A stretch of 64,000 nucleotides of DNA, taken from the NCBI RefSeq assembly GCF_036588685.1, contig NC_086374.1, positions 93,199,059 through 93,263,058 on the forward strand, given 5' to 3'. This DNA is from Mytilus trossulus (taxonomy: Eukaryota > Mollusca > Bivalvia > Mytilida > Mytilidae). The notes below the pieces were generated by a model. It saw nothing but the letters and a program-made list of their open reading frames with translations, searched no databases and was not told the DNA's origin. The translations under genes and the position numbers were made by a program. This document shows positions 61,994-64,000 of this stretch, piece by piece (within the stretch, counting starts at the first letter, position 1; every line of letters begins with the position of its first letter).

Positions 61994-62557
61994 GGAGGCT
62001 CGCGGGTATAAGATTTTCCGAAAAAAAATAAACTTTTATTTTACATTACAAATTCGATACATTACCTTAAGTAGTTGTAACTTTATCATATGGTACAAAA
62101 ATCATTCCAAAAAATTAATTCGTGTTGACCCCAGGTGACTTTTAAAATGTCGATATCATTGCAAAAGCTCTAAATTATCTCCCTTTGTTGAAAAAATGCC
62201 ATTTTTTGGCATTAAAATAGAAATATCTTTTTTAACTCATCGGTGACCTATATTTTTTATTGTTGTTTTTGAATAAGCTGTATATAAACTATCTAATTGT
62301 AAAATTTAAACGATTTCTGTAATTTAGTTCTTTTTTTATTTCGATAATACCGCTATTTCTCCTATTAGTTCAACAGAAAAAAAGGACATTAACAAAAATG
62401 TATGCTTCTTTCGAAGGCAGATTGTGAGCGTAAATGAACGGTGACCCCATTTTTTTATTTCATTTTTCCATTCAGGATAAGATGAACTTCATTTATAGAA
62501 TAATATAGCGAAATCTTATATTAAATAAAAAAAAATCATTTAGACCCGCGAGCCCCC
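61994..62557. mobile_element. TTAA-flanked miniature element
   Basis: TTAA-GGAGGCTCGCGGGTATAA at the left and TTAGACCCGCGAGCCCCC-TTAA at the right, with exact TTAA on both sides. The interior is AT-rich without an ORF. Confidence 0.7.
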
Positions 62558-64000
62558 TTAAGATATCTTTTATGGGATCAGAAATGGATCAGCAAGTCTT
62601 TAGTTTTATCTATAATGATTGAAAAAAAAATATAAAATTGAAATGTTAACAATTTATAATTTCAGCATCACAACACATAAAATCTTTTTGAATTTTAAAT
62701 TAATTTAATTTACCATCATACATTTTTTGCTATTTGGAAAGATATTTTTAGTGCAATAATTAGCATAGATTTTAAATATCAAATTTTCACAAATTATCTT
62801 TACATCTTTATCTTATTGCTAAAAAAAAAAAAAAAAAAAAACTGTTTTCAAAAAATATATAGAAGAAATTAACAGTGATCCTTAAAACTGAAAAATGTAA
62901 TTTCAAATATTCATTAAAAAAATCTTCAATATTTATTAGATATAAATAAAACAAGATGAGTTATATGTTTATGAGACAGAAACCCGAAACTACAAATGAT
63001 GAAAATATTTACCCCCATATAAGCAGACCTATGCTATATCATTGAATTTTTTCTTCAGCATCCATTATAAATCTAGAATGATATAGTATTGTTATCATAT
63101 ATATTATTGATACAAAATTGCAATAAAATTTGTCTTGCCGATATATTTTTGTTATTTCCTTTTATTCCTTCCTATAAGCCATCTCCAGACATCCATGACT
63201 AAAATGTTGGATATAATGTGTGGTATTTTTATTCAAATTGTTGAATGCGGACATCTTGTTTTCAGCATTTTTCCCTTATTTTGCAGACAATTTTTTTCTG
63301 TTTTTCTTTATCAGAATTAATTAAGAGACCTGTCATTTCCAAATAATTTTTAGCACATCTGTGAGCATTTGCATCACATGAAATCCATAGTCTGTTGTAG
63401 TTTAAAGTCTCAGTTGTAAGTTAGCTTTACATGGCATACATAATCTTCTAACGTAATCAAACCAAATGGCATTTTAAAAAAAGGGGTGCATGAACTTGTG
63501 TTCAAGTAAAATAAGTTTGAATGATAAAAACCAGTTTAAAACTGAAATCATCAGCTGGTTCCTCATCAGAGTAATTACCTTTTTAATGATGATTTTTTGG
63601 CATAGTATATTTACCTTAAAACTGTAGATAGATACAAATTTTAAGTAGGAAACATGATTAGTTAGACATGATCTCTGACATTTAATCTGTGTTAGCCTAT
63701 TGTCTTGAAAACTGTAATAGAAAGATAGAATCTTTTCAAAGACAAAAATGATAAAACAGACACCAGAGTTATTGCCCTAAAATGAAAATATATACTTTTT
63801 GTGTGTTTTTTGGGCATAACCAAAGTCGACGAAGAGAAACTGGAAACAAAATCTTAGCAATACAGATTAAAAAAGATTTTAGTCGTGAATAATATTCTTG
63901 TCTAAAATGTTGGAGGGTGTCCATAGACGAAGATGCACAGATACCTACCTAGGTGGGTGATACTGGCTCCGTAGAGCCTATAATTAGATTTTTCTCATAA
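62558..64000. other. Non-coding right flank
   Basis: AT-rich, with a 20-A run at about 62821. No convincing exon was found up to the window edge. Confidence 0.45.

Overview
This is AT-rich animal nuclear DNA with spliced genes, GT-AG introns of up to about 10 kb and many truncated dispersed repeats. The gene types, and a GTCCGTCCGT-containing dispersed repeat that I remember as common in bivalves, point to a bivalve mollusc, probably a mussel close to Mytilus. That placement is a judgement from recollection; no search was run. There are no bacterial-style operons. Most open frames under about 100 codons are repeat-derived or chance.

Four protein-coding genes can be rebuilt exon by exon, with phases that join exactly. 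(1) 1840-6256, minus strand: a secreted 238-residue protein with a signal peptide, a PAN/apple-like module and a C-type lectin domain (3 exons). (2) 18449-33571, minus strand: an MFSD6-like major facilitator protein of 740 residues (5 coding exons, first intron about 10.5 kb). (3) 41774-54365, minus strand: a SLC30A2/3/8-type zinc transporter of 470 residues (7 exons) with both HxxxD zinc sites, an HCH motif and a His-rich loop. (4) 54783-60886, plus strand: a CFAP410 (C21orf2) orthologue of 301 residues (6 exons). Genes 3 and 4 are head to head, with 417 bp between their start codons, so they probably share a bidirectional promoter. The four genes have no evident common pathway.

The rest is repeat. 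One retroelement family leaves a decayed RT-type ORF end plus its 3' tail at 3165-4900, and many copies elsewhere share only that same tail. Other families include a tRNA-derived SINE (2 copies), a truncated non-LTR RT fragment inside a foldback structure, a hAT-like pair of ends around 25234-26738, TA-flanked and TTAA-flanked miniature inverted-repeat elements, a CFAP410-intron minisatellite, and a 39-bp tandem repeat whose last unit encodes the zinc transporter C-terminus.

The observations that most deserve a second look are: the repeat-encoded C-terminus of the zinc transporter; a group of TTAA-flanked miniature elements all starting GG; an old duplication of the lectin gene's upstream region at about 10.06-10.95 kb; a GC-rich exon-like island at about 27.6-27.8 kb inside the MFSD6 intron; and an intronic 131-codon ORF with an internal duplication. 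I did not find a clearly new multi-gene system.
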